Shown here in pieces: positions 14,123-14,183 of a stretch of 14,183 bases of DNA (position 1 is the first letter of the stretch; each line of letters begins with the position of its first letter). The stretch lies in the NCBI GenBank assembly GCA_964605575.1, contig CAZSDG010000024.1, positions 1-14,183 of the forward strand, read 5' to 3'. The position numbers were made by a program, and so were the translations under genes. This DNA comes from JAAZHN01 sp964605575. Lineage in GTDB: Bacteria; Bacillota_I; Bacilli_A; RF39; UBA660. The notes under the pieces were generated by a model. The model saw only the letters and a list, made by a program, of their open reading frames with translations, searched no databases and was not told the origin of the DNA.

Positions 14123-14183
14123 TAAAGCATTTTTATAATAAAACCAGTTGAACCTATTCCTCGATAAAATAAATCATCCAATA
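14122..14183 (-). CDS. C-terminal end of an unidentified gene (partial)
   Basis: On the minus strand the frame entering at the right edge reads LDDLFYRGIGSTGFIIKML and stops at TAA (14124-14122), 5 nt before a terminator hairpin. The position before a terminator and the ordinary composition support a real gene end. Nineteen residues are too few to name the product. I do not recognise the family. Confidence 0.4.
   Translation of the reverse strand, partial: LDDLFYRGIGSTGFIIKML

Noticed and set aside
1..14183. Mycoplasma-type genetic code (TGA as Trp), suggested by the very low GC and Tenericutes-like content
   Set aside because: No long frame contains an internal TGA, all visible Trp codons are TGG, and TGA occurs as a stop.
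1..14183. CRISPR arrays, insertion sequences, prophage genes, tRNA or rRNA genes
   Set aside because: No direct-repeat/spacer pattern, transposase or phage motif, or cloverleaf/rRNA sequence was seen; the only tandem repeats are the LRR-coding ones.

Overview
The window is AT-rich, densely packed bacterial DNA. It uses the standard bacterial code: none of the long frames contains an internal TGA, tryptophan is TGG, and TGA serves as a stop (for example at 10168-10170). Gene content points to an uncultured low-GC Bacillota, probably a gut-associated Bacilli or Tenericutes-like anaerobe such as the RF39 group. That content includes a BspA-type leucine-rich-repeat surface protein, a CsbB/YfhO-type glycosylation pair, a SipW-type signal peptidase, a DUF3048 lipoprotein and a ferredoxin-type [FeFe]-hydrogenase. 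The taxonomic placement is inference.

Layout, left to right. 1-1196 (minus) is a surface protein with a SipW-type signal, a TasA-like domain and 26-residue LRR repeats; it runs off the left edge. 1261-4645 (minus) is a three-gene operon: a small membrane-anchored protein, a two-SBP-domain receptor with a degenerate GGDEF domain, and a YihY-family membrane protein ending at a small terminator. Divergently transcribed from it, 4740-6163 (plus) encodes a short charged protein and an HD-domain dNTP triphosphohydrolase. 6156-6842 (minus) is a SipW/ER-type signal peptidase, and 6962-7546 (minus) is a TasA-like SipW-tagged exported protein with its own promoter and terminator. 7651-11108 (plus) is a translationally coupled YfhO-CsbB pair. 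11105-13776 (minus) is an operon of a DUF3048 lipoprotein, a small membrane-anchored acidic protein and a monomeric [FeFe]-hydrogenase. 13858-14046 (minus) is a leftover C-terminus of a second BspA-like protein. 14122-14183 is the tail of another minus-strand gene with its terminator.

Most of the region concerns the cell surface. The SipW-like peptidase has two plausible substrates here: the 194-residue TasA-like protein beside it, and the BspA-like protein at the left edge. Both carry a GA-x-x-AYF signal and a similar beta-rich domain after it. This looks like a small TasA/SipW-type surface-fibre or display module next to a polymer-glycosylation pair. The hydrogenase and the degenerate GGDEF receptor are the other points of interest. 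No RNA genes, CRISPR arrays, insertion sequences or intergenic gaps over 300 bp were seen.
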